64,000 bases of DNA from Tolypeutes matacus (taxonomy: Eukaryota; Chordata; Mammalia; Cingulata; Chlamyphoridae): positions 2,218,045 to 2,282,044 of the forward strand of contig JAKSZT010054308.1 in NCBI GenBank assembly GCA_026826555.1. Direction: 5' to 3'. The translations under genes and the position numbers were made by a program. Every line of letters starts with the position of its first letter. The first letter of the stretch is position 1. Below, in pieces: positions 62,660 to 64,000 of the stretch. The notes beneath the pieces were generated by a model. The model saw only the letters and a program-made list of their open reading frames with translations, had not been told where the DNA came from and made no database searches.

Positions 62660-63340
62660 ATAAAATTTCCTTCTTTTAAAAAATGTTTTATTTTGAAATA
62701 TTTTCAAATTTACAGGACAGTTACAAAAAGAATACAAACCCTGTGCAGAGAACTCTAACATACTCTCACTCCCCCTCAGATACCCAGATCCATCAGTTTT
62801 TAAAAATAAAATTATTGAAGTATGTCATTCATACATGAACATACATAATAAGTGTATAGTAAATGTTGTGAACTTACAAAAAAACCATGCATATCATCAT
62901 ATGGGGCTCCCATACATCACCCCACCATCACCACCTTGCATTGTTGTGAAACATTTGTTACAAACTGAAAGATCATCTTCAAAATATTACTACTGACTAT
63001 AGCCCAGATCTTACATATGGTGTAGTTTTCCCCCAACCCAAACGATTATTAACCTCCTGTATTAGTATTATACATTTTTTATAGTTAATGAGAGAACGTT
63101 CTCCTATTTATCCTGTTATCCACAGTCCATCTTCCACCACTGGATTCCTTATGTTATACAGGCCCATATTTTGTACAGTCCATTCAAAGTGTACATTCAG
63201 TGGCTCTCATTTTCATCACAGACTTGTGCTGTATACCAGACATTTTAATATAATTTATTCTAGCAACAATGCAGTTTTATTGGATTACTTATCTATCAGG
63301 CTTAAACTTTCTGCAAAGAAAACATTTCTCAGGTTTCTAA
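62660..63340 (-). repeat. L1 3'-end fragments, lineage type
   Basis: An old piece (TTTTGAAATATTTTCAAATT, ACAGTTACAAAAAGAATAC) is followed by CCCATACATCACCCCACCAT, ACTATAGCCCAGATCTTACA and GAGAGAACGTTCTCCTATTT, shared with 13560-13880. Confidence 0.7.
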
Positions 63341-63501
63341 CTGTGCTAGTGACAAAAACAGGGCCCAGGGTGGAAAGCTTTACTGTATATTGAAAATGTT
63401 TCAATATTTAAAAGGAAAAGTAAATGTATTAATAATGCATGAATCGAATCACTGAAACAAAAGTCATCGTGATGCCAGTGTGTTGATCTTCTAAAAGCAG
63501 T

Positions 63502-64000
63502 TTATTTCAGAGAGTGCGGCACATTTGACACAATTTCTTCACAGCTCTTGATTTCTTCCATTAGTTCACGTACTATTTTGAGAAATCTCTTGTTCTCCTG
63601 GCCCAGGCTAACCTCTTCTCTAGCATGGTGGCAAGTCTTCCGTAGCATCTTCTCTGTTCTCAGCTTGCACACACCGTCCTGTTCACTCTCAGACACCAAG
63701 GATTTCTTTACTGCTTTCTGACAATCAGGTTTCAGATTTGAACCTTCCAACAGAAAAGCCCCTAGCGAAGAAGCTTGAGGCTGTTCTTCCTGCCATTTCT
63801 TTTTCACTGTTTGCTTATATCTCCGACCACATTTTAATGTCCTTTTCCATTTCAAAGCTTTGTAGAGGGGAGCTGATGTGGCTCAGTGGTTGGAGCTCTG
63901 GCTTCCCACATACAAGGTCCCGGGTTCAATCTCTGGCCCTGGTACCTCAAAAAAAAAAAAAAGCTTTGTAGAAAATTCTTTCAGAAGTTCATCGCCAACC
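63502..64000 (-). pseudogene. Unidentified coding-like segment, probably a processed pseudogene, split by a SINE
   Basis: On the - strand an open frame reads KWKRTLKCGRRYKQ through SNVPHSLK and a TAA at 63502-63504, about 118 codons. It is rich in Lys, Glu and Arg, and its C-terminal part looks like a coiled coil (REEVSLGQENKRFLKIVREL). A SINE at 63867-63960 interrupts it. With the SINE and one target copy set aside, coding-like sequence on the far side (GDELLKEFSTKL) is in a different frame, which suggests a frameshift. The window edge cuts it. I do not recognise the parent protein, and no splice sites or poly(A) tail are obvious. It could also be an exon of an unrelated gene. Confidence 0.4.
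63867..63960 (+). repeat. DAS-type SINE, short divergent form
   Basis: The head GCTGATGTGGCTCAGTGG with B-box GGGTTCAATCTC ends in poly(A). Duplications AAGCTTTGTAGA lie at 63855-63866 and 63961-63972. Confidence 0.92.

Larger units (their letters stand above)
61781..63501. other. Region upstream of SHE, L1-rich
   Basis: No coding exon is supported. Two antisense L1 3' fragments (61999-62600 and about 62660-63340) cover most of it. Confidence 0.75.

Overview
The window is mammalian nuclear DNA, almost certainly from a xenarthran and most likely an armadillo (Dasypus). It holds more than 20 copies of a tRNA-derived SINE with recognisable A-box and B-box promoters and a poly(A) tail, in monomeric and dimeric forms. 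That matches the armadillo DAS SINE families. Older mammalian repeats (MIR, L2, L1, MaLR LTRs, a hAT DNA transposon) fill much of the rest. Two 100-base N runs (23516-23615 and 57805-57904) are assembly gaps.

Layout. Positions 1 to about 31,260 hold most of IL6R (interleukin-6 receptor alpha) on the + strand. The window opens inside intron 1, and coding exons 2-10 run from 4178 to 27669, followed by a 3' UTR of about 3.6 kb. The nine exons sum to 1322 coding bases. If exon 1 contributes 85 bases, as the phase requires and as in human, the protein is 468 residues, the human length. Positions 42501-60496 hold the complete coding region of SHE (SH2 domain-containing adapter E) on the - strand: six coding exons and 505 codons, with the first exon inside a strong CpG island (about 59.8-61.8 kb). 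IL6R and SHE are therefore tail to tail. The roughly 11 kb between their stop-proximal ends holds a MaLR LTR, several SINEs and a full-length, uninterrupted retrocopy of ROMO1 (- strand, 37559-37798). Beyond SHE the sequence is L1-rich, and at 63.5-64.0 kb there is an unidentified coding-like stretch on the - strand split by a SINE.

How the genes work. IL6R binds IL-6 and recruits gp130. A membrane form, a form shed by proteolysis next to Pro355/Val356, and a form made by skipping the 94-base transmembrane exon are all predictable from this sequence. SHE is an adaptor with tyrosine motifs and a C-terminal SH2 domain. The two genes are neighbours by conserved synteny and not functional partners.

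I found no CRISPR arrays, prokaryotic-type operons, functional tRNA/rRNA genes or obviously novel multi-gene system. The most unusual items are the intact ROMO1 retrocopy, a 250-bp inverted repeat facing an assembly gap in IL6R intron 9, a chain of SINE insertions sharing one target sequence, and an internal repeat in SHE in which only one copy carries the tyrosine motif.
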